NCBI GenBank assembly: GCA_001557505.1
Contig: LSAX01000004.1
Span: 2,480,001 to 2,544,000 of the forward strand
DNA length: 64,000 bases
Direction of reading: 5' to 3'
Origin: Reticulascus tulasneorum
Taxonomy: Eukaryota; Ascomycota; Sordariomycetes; Glomerellales; Reticulascaceae
In this document: piece by piece, positions 40,626 to 52,466 of the stretch
How the letters are laid out: the number at the start of each line of letters is the position of its first letter
How positions within the stretch are numbered: the stretch's first letter is position 1
Program-made: the position numbers and the translations under genes
The notes under the pieces: model-generated
Databases searched by the model: none
What the model saw: only the letters and a program-made list of their open reading frames with translations
What the model was told of the DNA's origin: nothing

Positions 40626-43294
40626 ATGACTTCAGATCCCCCGCCATCAGCAGGCGCCCCACCTCCGCGACCAGTATCGCCTTCCGCCAGCTTCTATGCC
40701 ATGAGTGATGACGAGGAGGGAGATTATAACACTATCACACACACGGAGACCGGACGAGGTGTCAAGCTCTTGTATTCCAAGAGCAAGGTGCGTTTCTTTG
40801 ATTTTGCCCCTCCTCATCTACGTCACTAACCAGTGCTGCTGCCTCCAGGTGTATGTCCACCCGACGCCTTCATCCAAAGATAATATCCCAGGCTTCATAG
40901 CCTTATTACAACAAAAAGGGCCTCGAAGTGAACGGCCTACATCTTCGGCCTCACAAGATCCCAAAAATACTGCCTCTTCCGACTTGCTCCTCGCATGGCT
41001 GCCCGAAACATCGCTGGGCGATGCCGCTGGTGTGTACGTGAAGGTGGACCTATGCGAAGGAGACTCTCCGCCAAAGCAGTCATACCTGGTTCCTCCCCCG
41101 CCGACAGTAACTACACATCGGGGCTCGGTTGGGCATTATGCCTTTGCCATACCAGTCAGTGCAATATACTCCCTCCTTGTGAGACCACCTAGTCTAGGGT
41201 GGTGGTTTGGATCTGTTATCATCAACACGAGGGCTGGGGACAGCTTCCCGGCCCTGTTCTTCCACGACAGCGAATGCCAAAGTACGATACTGCAGAAGAA
41301 GAAGCGGGCACGGGATAGCTTTGATCCATTTGGAGCGAATGGAGAGATGTTTTGGGGTGGCGATGAGGTGCTGCGGTGGTTGAAGCGATACGTGCAGGTC
41401 GAGCGATCAGGAGCAGAGCCAAACATTTATCTAGTCGAGCCTACCAAAGAGGATAGCGAGGCTTTCAGCGGAAAACTCACATCAAGCCCGTCGCAGATTG
41501 GCCGACGAGACAGTACCACCGGCGTCGCCGTGCGAGGGGCTGCGGGAGCGAGACCGGGCGGTGCAGGACCAAGCAACGCCAACGATGCGCAAATGGATCC
41601 GGTCATGAAGTTTGTCAAAGAGACTGGATGGAATCTGATGGAGAAGTTCAGCAAAGTCACGACATTTACACGGCGAGCAGCGCAAGATGTTTTGCAGAAC
41701 CCCAACGTCCCTCCGCAAGTCAGGAGACTACTCAAAAATCCAGAGGTACAGACCCTGCAGGAGGAATTTGACAGCGCCAGGATATATCTTGCGAGGTGGG
41801 CCATGGGAATTGCAGAACAGAGTGAAAGAGATCGGAGCCAGCGAATATGGACTGCGAGAGATGTGATGGAACTCGAGGACACTGACGTTGGCGAGTTCGA
41901 GCTCATCGACGGAAGTAGTGCGCTATCAATGGAGGATAGGAGAAAGACCGTGACTCTAAAAGAATGGAAGACCTTTTTCGACCCGCGCACAGGGCGGCTT
42001 TCGATTACCGTTGACGAAGTCAAAGACAGAGTATTCCACGGCGGGTTGGATGCTGACGACGGTGTCAGGAAAGAGGCCTGGCTGTTTCTCCTGGGGATTC
42101 ACGACTGGTATAGTACTGCAGATGAAAGGAAGGTCCAAGTCGCCTCTTTGAGAGATGAATACGTCAAGTTGAAAGGGGCCTGGTGGGAGAGACTAGTGGA
42201 TCTAGGAGGAGAAGGAGAAGAAGGAGAATGGTGGCGGGAACAACGTAATCGCATTGGTAAGTGTTTTGAAATCGCACTGGAACCATGGCTAATTGTGACA
42301 AAAGAAAAAGATGTTCACCGGACGGATCGACACGTTCCAATATTTGCTGGAGAAGACATCCCTCATCCAGACCCTGACTCCCCCTTTTCCGAAGTTGGCA
42401 CAAACGTGCATTTAGAGCAGATGAAAGACATGCTGCTCACGTACAACGAGTATAACAAGGACTTGGGATATGTCCAAGGAATGTCAGACCTTCTTGCTCC
42501 GATATACGCAGTTATGCAAGACGATGCGATGGCATTCTGGGGTTTTCAGCACTTCATGGATCGCATGGAACGGAACTTTCTCCGTGATCAGTCTGGCATG
42601 CGCTCTCAGCTCATGACACTGGACCACCTCGTCCAATTCATGGATCCCAAGCTCTACCTCCATCTTCAGTCCGCCGACAGCACCAATTTCTTCTTCTTCT
42701 TCCGCATGATGCTGGTTTGGTATAAGAGAGAATTCAAGTGGATGGATGTGCTCCATCTCTGGGAGGTGTTATGGACGGATTATCTGAGCAGCAGTTTCCA
42801 CCTCTTCATCGCTCTTGCGATTTTGGAGAAGCACCGAGATGTGATTATGACACATCTCAAGCACTTTGATGAGGTTCTGAAATACGGTTAGTGACCCTGG
42901 CCCAGAACTTTGAAATACCGAACTGACGAGGATTGTAGTCAATGAGTTATCCAACACGATGGATCTCGAATCAACTCTCATCCGTGCCGAGCAGCTCTTC
43001 CGTCGATTCCAGCGACTAGTTGAGGCCATTGACAAGAAGGGCAACTTCCCGGTTCCAAAACTGCGAGAGCTTCCCACAACGACAACCCCGCCTACCACAC
43101 CTGGCTCTTCATCAACTCCTCCAGCACTGCGAAATGCGGCGTCCCCCCAGAACAAAGCCGGAAAGGCGCCTGAAGAACCACAGGTCAAGAAGGTCATCAC
43201 CCCGGAATTGCGGCAGTTGCTGAGTCGCAAGGTTGAGATCCTGCCGCGACAGACGGTAGCGGGCAACGGAGACGGTTTCGCTGCGAAGAAGTGA
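40626..43294 (+). CDS. GYP7: Rab GTPase-activating protein Gyp7 (TBC domain)
   Basis: Four exons (40626-40787, 40849-42256, 42305-42886, 42939-43294) give 835 residues. The N-terminal 200 residues form a Rab-binding-like region (KLLYSKSKVYVHPTPSSKDN). The TBC domain spans about residues 450-740. It has the arginine finger in RIEKDVHRTDRH, made only when a 48-nt intron is removed, and the glutamine finger in DLGYVQGMSDLLAPIYAVM. Other motifs are FWGFQHFMDRMERNF, DHLVQFMDPKLYLHL and HLWEVLWTDY. Gyp7 stimulates GTP hydrolysis by Ypt7 and related Rabs and so limits vacuole and endosome fusion. The 48-nt intron is a multiple of three and has no stop. Retaining it would insert 16 residues directly before the catalytic arginine. 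Confidence 0.94.
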
Positions 43295-43797
43295 AGAGTA
43301 GTTTAGACGCGGAGGGTCGGGGCCTGAATGAATATATGTATTCTAGTTACACAATGGGTTTGTTTCATGGTAAATAATATCATCTTGGTCAATACAATAT
43401 GTATTTTACGCCGAAGAACAGTTCCCGCTAGGATACCCATCGTGTTTCCATGAGATTCTTCCACAGGGGATCTACGATATTCCGCGCTTTGTGGATGATT
43501 TTCTTCTTTGACCGTCACCGTAGCCTTCCCAAATTCTAGTTCTTTGTGCCACTTGTCTTATTAGTTTCTCATTGACCAAGCCTCTCCACAACCCTGAGTT
43601 GATTTCAGTAACCTGAGGCTTGTGATATTCAGTTCTTATCCTCTAATAAAACCCACAAATAACCAACAACCCAAAAGGAAACAGATGGAAGAATTGGTAG
43701 ACAAGAATTCGAAAGAATGCCTACAACCATTATTATTCATAGCAGCTCGACCCAGCTAGCTACAATCAGTGCCGTGATCGCTTCCTCAGTCATAACT
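43295..43797. other. convergent 3' intergenic region
   Basis: The 3' ends of GYP7 and the HET gene face each other over 503 bp of moderately AT-rich DNA. No further feature was recognised. Confidence 0.55.
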
Positions 43798-45525
43798 CTA
43801 CTTAAGTTCCCAGATTTCTCGGGTCCGGTTTCCGACACTCATTAATTGCCTCAAAGTGGGCGTTACAACAAGTTGCGGCTCAAGCCCGCGCCTATCGAAC
43901 CAACTCCTAGGGTCATGTCGAGCAGGGTTATGCAACATTTCATCGGCTATTGAGAGGTGACGAGACTCATCCCAATCCACTACACGTACTTTCATTATAG
44001 TGACCGGCAGGGAAAAGCCACTTTCGGTGATGAAATTAATTTCAACAACCAGAACGACTTTCGTCTGACCCGGGTGACTCTGGAAAGTTGAGCTGACGAA
44101 ACGAAGATATAGGGTACCCGATAGCGCCAAGAGGTTTGCCTCTTCCATGTTTATGTCGATCACGTACAAAGTGAGCCTCCAACCTTCGTGAGGATAGGCC
44201 TCGGCGAGGTCAACCTTGTGTTGAAAATGAAATGTGTGAAGATAAATTGAAAGGGTTCGAGTTGGGACAGTGGTAGTGAGCCACTGCGTCGGCCTATTGA
44301 ACGGTTTGATGAAAATTGACTTGTGTATCGATGGACACAGCGGGATTCCTGTACGTATGCAAACAGGAGCTGCGCCTTCTAGCCTTCGGTACTCGTCTTG
44401 GTCTTGCCAGTCATGCTTCCTGCAGATCGGTATCAACGGAATGGCGAGTTGCGTGTGCCGATCGTTGGCAGCAATACAGTCCAGGACCGCATAAACTGTC
44501 CCAGCTGAGCCAGGGTCGGGTCTTTTGTAGAGGAGCAGTTTAATATGTAGCCCTTTATTCGTCAAGGTAAACGGAAAGCTGGAGTTCTGCGCTGCGCCAT
44601 AACTGCAAGGCGTTACTCCTCCGCCATAAAAAAAGCATGCGGGTGATGGAGCAAAGATCCCATCGCCATAGCCAGGATAAGGCATATTGTATCCCCAAGT
44701 GAAAATGGTCTTGTCGTCCGATTGCTGGATAATGTGCTGTTGCAGTCTGATGAACGCCTTTTCTCCCTCTCCGTAGAGAAGAGGCATGTTGACATCGAAA
44801 ATACCAAGCAAACAGTAGGCCATGTCCTCCTTCCGAGTTGTGTGCCGCCTCCTCGCCCAAGACATCCGCTCCGCGACACTTGCTTGTTTTATATCGTGAA
44901 GGTTAATGTATAGTAGGTACTCTTTAGGGATTCCAGTAATTTTGGCAATTTCTGCCGCAAGGCTATGTTTATCTCCAAACATTTGCCAGTCTTGATTGTA
45001 GAAGTATATGGTGCTGGGAGCTAATAATTCTTGAAGAGTCCACCCACGAGTAAACCAGCGGCTGTACCTAAACGGTCGGTCGTCTTCATTAATCTGGTGA
45101 GCACTATCGTCGGCAGGCAAATCCGAGAGATAGGCATAGCAAATGAACGATTCATTATACCACCGGAACATAGAGTTGATGGCCTCTGACAGTTCAGAAC
45201 TGCTGGTTTTGTCGATGCAGCACGTGTCCACCCAAACGTAGCTGATGCCAGCCTCTCGAGACAAGAGCGCACTCTGAACAATCTTTTGGTAGCCCTCGCT
45301 CTTCCGCATTGAGTCGGCCTTCTCAGATAACTTCTGCGTGGCCAACAGGAGCAAATCCTCCAATTTGGAGTACTCCCCTTTGTTCTTTTCGAAACTGTTC
45401 AGCCAAGAGAGGTCTTGAAACGAAACCTCATCCTCGCCCCATGTATGGGATAGAATAGCATACTTTGGAATCTGATCGTCGAAGAACTCTTCAAGTTCCA
45501 AAGAGTGGACGTTGACGAGTCTCAT
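43798..45525 (-). CDS. heterokaryon-incompatibility (HET) domain protein
   Basis: A single exon encodes 575 residues. The HET domain occupies about residues 1-230, with all three hallmark blocks: IPKYAILSHTWGEDEVSFQD, ISYVWVDTCCIDKTSSSELS and SRWFTRGWTLQELLAP. The family's downstream block RRRHTTRKEDMAYCLLGIFD and MPLLYGEGEKAFIRLQ is also present. The C-terminal 300 residues carry no recognised NACHT, WD40 or ankyrin part. HET proteins trigger cell death or growth arrest when unlike fungal cells fuse; many other copies have no known partner. The gene is isolated among housekeeping genes and has no visible frameshift, so it is probably functional. Confidence 0.93.
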   Translation of the reverse strand: MRLVNVHSLELEEFFDDQIPKYAILSHTWGEDEVSFQDLSWLNSFEKNKGEYSKLEDLLLLATQKLSEKADSMRKSEGYQKIVQSALLSREAGISYVWVDTCCIDKTSSSELSEAINSMFRWYNESFICYAYLSDLPADDSAHQINEDDRPFRYSRWFTRGWTLQELLAPSTIYFYNQDWQMFGDKHSLAAEIAKITGIPKEYLLYINLHDIKQASVAERMSWARRRHTTRKEDMAYCLLGIFDVNMPLLYGEGEKAFIRLQQHIIQQSDDKTIFTWGYNMPYPGYGDGIFAPSPACFFYGGGVTPCSYGAAQNSSFPFTLTNKGLHIKLLLYKRPDPGSAGTVYAVLDCIAANDRHTQLAIPLIPICRKHDWQDQDEYRRLEGAAPVCIRTGIPLCPSIHKSIFIKPFNRPTQWLTTTVPTRTLSIYLHTFHFQHKVDLAEAYPHEGWRLTLYVIDINMEEANLLALSGTLYLRFVSSTFQSHPGQTKVVLVVEINFITESGFSLPVTIMKVRVVDWDESRHLSIADEMLHNPARHDPRSWFDRRGLEPQLVVTPTLRQLMSVGNRTREIWELK

Positions 45526-46135
45526 CTTTCTTTATGGGTACCTGAGTAACTATTCAGCTGGACATCCAGGTGACTATGTGATTGAATTCCGAGGTGAGTA
45601 TCCAGGTAAACATGCGTGAAACAAGGTGGCTCCGTCGAGGAAGAGATCTGCGAGGAAGAGGCACCAGCCAGCATGTGTGTGCTTTTTACCAGATCCTAAG
45701 TTGACTAAGCTATGTAGACAGTCCGCTGAATTTCAAACAAAACTGGCAGACGAATGTTCACGGGGAACTTTGGATGTGGAATTGAGGAAAGAGACAAGAC
45801 AAGATAGGAGGACATCGGAACCAATGCCGTGCCTTGCACACAAGGCTGGGCATCAAGAAGAGAGGCGCCTCACGTGGCTACAGTAAATGACAGAGCGGGC
45901 AAGATCCAATCAGGAACCGAGAAAATCCTCAGAATTGTGTTCTTACACAGCGCTCTGCTACACAGTTCTCTATACACTAAATGTATCTAAACGCCAATGT
46001 CTGTCATATGCCTACAATGCACTTGCTATGCTGCGTCCGAAACAATGCTATCCGTTCTATCTGTCTGCTGGTTTACTGCATATGCCCAGAGGGTGCTCAA
46101 TCGAGTTGAGTGTGGCCCAGTCGCCTGGTGAACCT
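45526..46135. promoter_or_regulatory. intergenic HET gene promoter
   Basis: This 610-bp stretch lies between the HET start and the 3' end of the large ATPase gene, both on the minus strand. Around 45540-45610 a TATCCAGGT-like word recurs. Nothing else was recognised. Confidence 0.5.
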
Positions 46136-49100
46136 TCATCTATTCGCACTATATGGTGGCGGAGGGAGAGACGGGGCCGCTGGAGCTGCGGGGCGCGGCC
46201 CGGGTGCAGATCCTTGAGTCCACTGCGCAGTCTTGGCTACCATTTTGGGGAAGTACTGCTGAATGAAAGATTCTCTGTACAGAGTGTTAGCAGGTAGGTA
46301 AGTTGGCAGGTTTACAACTGAAACTTACGTGTAATAACTGTGATCCGAGTTATGTGTTTGGACCAGGTTATGTGCCAGCTCATGAGCCAACACAACCCAC
46401 CACCACACCGCGGCATCGGCCTTGGCCGCTGCTGGCTGCGGGCCTTCAAGTTTGCCGGCATGCAGTTGGAGGAAGAATCGCAAGTTGCAAAAGATGCTCC
46501 CGTTGCTATTGAAAGCGATAGAGTTGCCTGTCTCGTCGTAAAAGATGTGTAGCACCTTCGGCGACAGGGAGTATACGGCTCCGACCTCCTTTAGGAGAGT
46601 TGCAAATGCATTGATCGGGCCTGGATGAGTTGACAAGAAGTGTACAGGCTCAACAGAAAGGTTCTTGGAGACAAAAACTTTCATTCCGTTGGAAGCCTCA
46701 GCCGCAAACACTATGTTTTGCGCCGAGGTGCTGTCGCAATATGTTGCCTGCTCCTTTACCTCATTCATCGTTGGTGGAGAAAAGAGGTGATTAGAGTCGT
46801 GTGATCGCGTAGCATTGACGGCATTGAGGAGATTCTGCTCTACAGCTGCAGGGCTTGTTACCTTGCCATCATCTTTTCGCTTAGGTTTACTGGCTTCTGG
46901 CTGACCGGCAGAGCCTGCTTGGTGACCATCCTCAGTCGGGTTGTCCAGAAATTGCTGTAGCTGATCATCCCCTCCGCCGTTTTCGTTGTTCTCAAAGCCA
47001 AAGCGCCGCGAAAGATTCGAGAAGAGGCTCTTGCCCTTCTTTGAAGGCTGCGCCGAGGGTAATCTATGCGGCTCTTCAGGACTATCAGAAGTAAATGATC
47101 CCGGCATGACCGGCTCAGGGGTCCTAGCAGTCTGGCGGGCAGCTTCCGCTGCCTTGCCCTTGGTACCCCACTCCTGTTCTCTTTCGTTTATTCGTTTCTG
47201 TTCTGCCTCCAAGGCTTGGCGTCTCTCTTCTTCCGCAATCCTGGCCTCTGCTGCCTTTGCCCGAAGAATCCGATCAACATTGTACCCACGAGCCCTCAAA
47301 CCAAGCAAGTCGAGTGTCAAGAAGGGCTCAAAAAATAGATATGCCTGCTGATTAGGCCGACTTAGAAGTAGCTGGCAAATGGCTTGGCCGACTTGGTACA
47401 TATCCGGCTGACCATCGGCAGCGACGTACAGCACCCAACCGCTCCCCGATTTGGAACTTGCTGCTGATCTCTTCTCCGTATGTGACTGGGCTTGTCCTCG
47501 CAACGAGCGCCGCAGAGCTACGGATCGGACGATCTCAACTGTCAAATTCTTCTCCAACCACTTGGCATCATGTTTGATGAAGTCCCGACGGTAGTTCGAG
47601 TACTCGTGCAGGAATATCTTTGAACGCTCGACAACATGTCTCCTTAAGGATGTTGCCCGTTCTTGCTTCTCCACATGTGGACCAATACGCACTTCTTCTT
47701 CAACAAGGCTGCTGAGATTCTGAGAGCCGAGCGCAAGATAGAAGTCCTCTAGAACCTCCTCCTCGGGTGCGACGACGAGGGAGTCTTTGAACAGTCTGTA
47801 GCTGATTATGTCATCCAAAACGACAATTCGATTCGCTGTCGCAAGTTGGTACTGCTTGATTGGCGCATCATCGTCATCCAGGTCGATAAGCTTGCCCTTG
47901 GAAGGCGATGGAATCTCCTTAGAGGCGAGCAAGAAGGGCGATGCTTTCATCTTTCTGAACAGCTCCTTATCCCGCCTCAGCATAGCCAAATTTTCCGCCA
48001 GTGACTTGAGCAAAGTGAGGTACTTATCCGGACTCTGCAAAATGCTAAGCAGCCTGGCTGGCTCGTTGCAGGCCAGCTGCGCTATTTCAAGCTTCGTTGG
48101 CTCACTCTTCGCCCCACATTTGAAGAGAAAGGTGTTTGCATCTCGTCCAAAGTCCACAAAGTCAAAGATGTCTCCGTACGTGGTTGAGGCTCCCAGATAA
48201 CATCGTTGAGGGCTTATATATGTGACTGTTTTTGTATCGTTGGGAGACTTTTCAAGCGCAGAACCAGCCACGCCTCGAGCTTGTCGGACAACAGGGACAA
48301 TTGGGGCATCTCTCAGTTTGGTCAAACTGATCTCTCCTATGTCGCTAAGACGCTGTGCGAAGTATTCGAACAATGTTGTAGCCATTTGTCGATCTGGTGG
48401 TGGCCTGGCTAGCAAGCGGGAGATACATTCAGTGATGGGAGGATCTTTCACCACACCGAATTTCTGAAGTTGGTCAGCGTTAATTTTGATGCAAGGAGAA
48501 TTGTGCTAGTACTCACATTTGCATGGACATGAAGTTCTTTCTTCAGGATGTCGAATCCCAAGATGGACGCCGCTTCGTTGGTGAAACAGGCCGATGGCGG
48601 CACTAATTTCTTCTCTTTCCCTTGGAGAGGGAGGAATGCTTTCGGACTGCTGGCAAGATTGAAGGAGGCATAGCCATTTATGTTGTGGTTCTGAATGAAG
48701 TAAACCATAGCTTGATGTCTCAGTTCTTCGTCTTTTGAGCTCATCATATCCACGAGCTCGGGAACCGACGGGTACGGTCGCAGGCCAAGGCTCGTCAAGA
48801 AACGTCCCTCCGGGCTACTGGCTCTGAAGCTTCCCGGTGGACCTATCCATTGTAGAATTGGCAGGCGAAGGGCTCTCAGCGTGTCTTTCGGCTCAAACAA
48901 CTCGGATACTTTGTATAGCTGAGTTGTGCCCTTTGTCGGCTCCGATCCTTTGGGACCTGTTTCAGCCGGGCACAACCGCGAGTCTTTGAGTTTCTTCATA
49001 TCTTCTGCTGGGATGTCATCCTTGACGGAAGTAAGATACTTGATGAGCTCCATATGGCTCCATTTTTTTGCACCAGTCTCGGTCGAAGGACTTAGCAATC

Positions 49101-51528
49101 TAGTGAAAATCGTTTCCAGGTCCACGGTTTTTCGTACTCCAATGGCGACCAGAAACTTTTCCTTCACACTTTGGAGACCTTGTACTATTGGGAGGTCTTC
49201 GAAGAGTTTCACACTTGGAAAGAAAGACTCTCCAGGTTTTTTCATGCCCATCTTTGTTGGCATGACAGTATGCGCCTGTAAAAGACTGGTCACTGTGCCC
49301 TTGGAGCCCTGGCTGAGGTTATCCCAGTTCTTCGACAAGACAATAAGAATTTGGGTGGCAAATTTGGGCGACTCCGTGAGGCTCTCCTCGGGCTTTACGG
49401 ACCTGGATTCTATTAAGAATCTCAGCCAAGGCACGATCTCGAGAGGCTCCCACCCGAGCGCCTGCAATTCTTGTCCAGTACAGGTGCTCGTAAATGCAAT
49501 AGGGATGGTGGTAGGTGGAATCGGGAGATGCGCTGGGATCCTGTTCGACGCTAAATAGTTCTTGATGGTGCCAAGAGCAATGATGCCGCCTTGCTCACCG
49601 TCATCACTGATCGTCGCAACGGCGACGTCGAGCAGGCGTGCTTTGCTCGAGGGGTCCAACTCGCCCATAACCGCTTTCTTCCCAGCCCAGCTGATGAAGT
49701 TTATCAACTGGTCCTTATTCATGGCTTTAGCTTCCAACTCTTGACGCACATCGTCAACCGTTATATGAGTAATCAGCCCAAAATCAATAAGCTTCTTGAC
49801 GAATAAACTGTCCTTCAGATCCGTTGGTATCACTGGTATGCTGTCCACGAACTTGCCGAGTTCCTCAGAACCAATTCGCACCTTAGTCGTTTGGAGCACT
49901 CCACGAGAAGAATAGATTTCTATCGAGGGCTTTTTGAATGAAGTCCAGAATGCTTCTTCAATGATTTGAGCGACCTGGCCACTTGGTGTCGAATCCCCAA
50001 ACGTAAAGGTTTTCAAGATATGAAGCGCTTCAGGCATGAACCTCGCGATTTCTTTAATGGTGACCTTTCCCCCAGTGCCTGCGGATCTCTTGACTTTGAA
50101 ATCAAGCTCGGTCATCTCATTCGCAAACGCTAGTCGGGTCATGATTCCTGCTGCTCGCAGCATCTCAATGTTCCATGTTCTGACCCATCGAGCGTTGAGA
50201 TCTATCGCCTCCCGTTCCACCGTTGGAATTACTGACTGCGCCGAGATGTGCATTCCAGCACCTGTGGTTTGTGTTGTGGGGAACCCGATGAATATGCGTC
50301 CTCCAGGTTTCTTGCTTGGCAAGACTGATGCAAACACGTCAAAAGATTTGGTTAGTGTCGTCGAACTCGAGCTCTCCGATGCCATGGTCTCATCGTATGA
50401 CGATGTAAGGATGGCGAGTTTCGTAACCTTCGGGGGCGGCTTTTTCGTGGCACGCTCTAGTTCTGTGGCAAAAGACGCCGACACATTGGTTTTAATCGAC
50501 GCAGCCGTAACCCTGAGAAAGATGGTAGAGGTAGATACTTTGGTCACATCCTCGGAAATGGACTCTTGAACAACTGCCTCCTCCCTCTGTGCCTTTCCTC
50601 TTAATCCGGCTTGCGAGGAGCTTGATGTTAATCGAGAGAAGAAACTCCTGAGCGAGGGCACCTCGGACCCGCCAATTCCATATGCATCGAGAGATTTGGA
50701 TGAAGCCGTAGCAACTTGAGGCTTCCAGCCAACCACACTCATGAAGGCCGCGTCTATCTGGGTACTAGTTCGGTCGACGGTGGTGACCTTCATGAGTCCT
50801 TCCTTCGTTCGTGTTTCAAGGTCTCTGGGAATGGGAACTTCAACGCTTGGCGATGACTTCTTCTTCAGGGCCAATATCTTCCAGTCATCAATCCAGAACT
50901 CGATGTTCTGCAATGCAACGAACGTCAAGCTCGTGGCCAGAAACTGGCTGACAGACAGCAGGTTCGGTAGTGGGGTGGTTGTGTTTCTGTAATCCAGCAC
51001 GAACGTGGTATCTCGACTGCGCTGATCCTCGGGCAAAACTGTCTTTTTGGTGAAGAGGGCATTTCCTTTCCAGTAAAATGCCATAGCTTCGTCACCGGAG
51101 CTTACGAATGGTTCCTCGCAGTCAGCGAATACACTGTAGAATCCAACACCAAATGCCCCGATCTTCGTCTCGTCCGGGTTTCCTTCCGCGATTCGCTTGA
51201 GCCTCCCCCAGTCCGTCTTGGCAAAGGGCTGTCCATTATTCTGCACCACGAGTCTTCGAAGGGTATGGTTCGTGATGACATGCTTTAGCAGCTCGGAAGG
51301 ATTTGTCGTACTCGGTAACGGGACTTGCGTCGAAGGCAGAGTCTCCCATTTCACAGTGACAGTCGATGCCTGGGCATCGGCGGCATTTTGGATGAGTTCT
51401 CGGAGGGTTGTCCACTCCCCAGAATATCTCGCAAGAACCTTATCTATCAAGGCTCGAGTATCGACGGTAACAGCTTCTTCATCCTCGCCGTCCCGCATCG
51501 CGGTGGCTCTCAGCCGGGAGTAATCCAT
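46136..51528 (-). CDS. giant GHKL (Hsp90/sacsin-type) ATPase, DUF3684 family
   Basis: Three exons (51528-48517, 48463-46329, 46274-46136) give 1761 residues. The N-terminus has the GHKL ATP-binding motifs: WTTLRELIQNAADAQASTV (catalytic Glu and Mg-binding Asn of the N box) and ETKIGAFGVGFYSVFADCEE (G box). These place it with sacsin-type Hsp90-like ATPases. The middle 900 residues are helical and unassigned. Near residue 1370 there is a charged coiled-coil region (AEEERRQALEAEQKRINERE). The C-terminus contains VLAHELAHNLVQTHNSDHSY, an HExxH-like stretch reading HELAH, and ends after the last junction with ESFIQQYFPKMV and a Pro-rich tail. The family is fungus-specific and uncharacterised; a chaperone or remodelling role is inferred from the ATPase. 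The last exon is only 139 nt. Confidence 0.88.
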
Positions 51529-52466
51529 CTTGAAGTCGATCGTTCAGGGTATCAAGGTCCAGCACAGTTCATGACCTTAAGGAAACTAGGCGGCAGGGCG
51601 AGAGAGGGTATTCTCGCAAGGTCTTGGGGAGGTGGAAAGGTGAAGTTGAGGGAGAGGATGGATATTTAGAGTCGTGAGGCGGTGGCGACTCTGGGTGAGC
51701 GGCCGAGATGATTCATGGGAAACAGTGTACAGGTATCTCTGGACAAAACAAGTGCGCCAGGACGCGAAGAAACCACTTCACAAGAAGCCACTTGAAAGGT
51801 CAAACAAAAGCTGGAATTCAATCGACACGACGACCATCCGCCACCAGCGTTGAATCTGGAAGCTTCGAGGTCAAGGCTGCAGCATTGCGTTCGCATCCCC
51901 TGCGTCGATGATGACGTTTCAACCAATCATGCACTGAAACTACCTGGTTGGGAATGTTATTGGTGGTTCAGGGACCACTGTGGCACTGGGGAAGCCGCAG
52001 CCTTACAGAGCCTCGGGGTCTAAAACCCGCTAAACCCGGTGGGGCTGCAGTACCTTAGGTAGTTTCTGGCTCTCCCGGCCGCCCGTTTCAATGTTCTCCG
52101 CCTGGGGTCCAGTCTTTGGTGATGTGCTACGCCCCGTACCTGTTACTAGAGTACACCTAGGAGCCGTAAATGTTATGAGTTGCTCGCCCAAAGCCTTTGA
52201 TGAGGTTCTAACAGAAGGTTCTTTGTGAGAGTGACCACTGTGCACTTGCGTGACGTTCATTAGGTTTCAGAAGTCTGGGCAAAGCATACTATCCGCGCAT
52301 ATTTGGGCGGGGAATTTGAATAACGTGGAAACCAACTCCTGGTGGTTATGCCAACTGCCAAGCTAGTCTTGTTCCAGTATGTCTGTCCGTCCTATACATA
52401 CATCATTAAACAAACGCTGCATCCATCAGGCAGCATTCAGAAGGTTGATAAGGAAACTTCTGCTTC
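51529..52466. promoter_or_regulatory. intergenic upstream of the GHKL ATPase gene
   Basis: These 938 bp lie upstream of the large ATPase start and downstream of the MMTAG gene. Short open frames overlap but none shows a family signal. No RNA gene was recognised. Confidence 0.5.

Noticed and set aside
48926..49558. 210-codon frame antisense to the GHKL ATPase
   Set aside because: Antisense shadow of a long coding exon.
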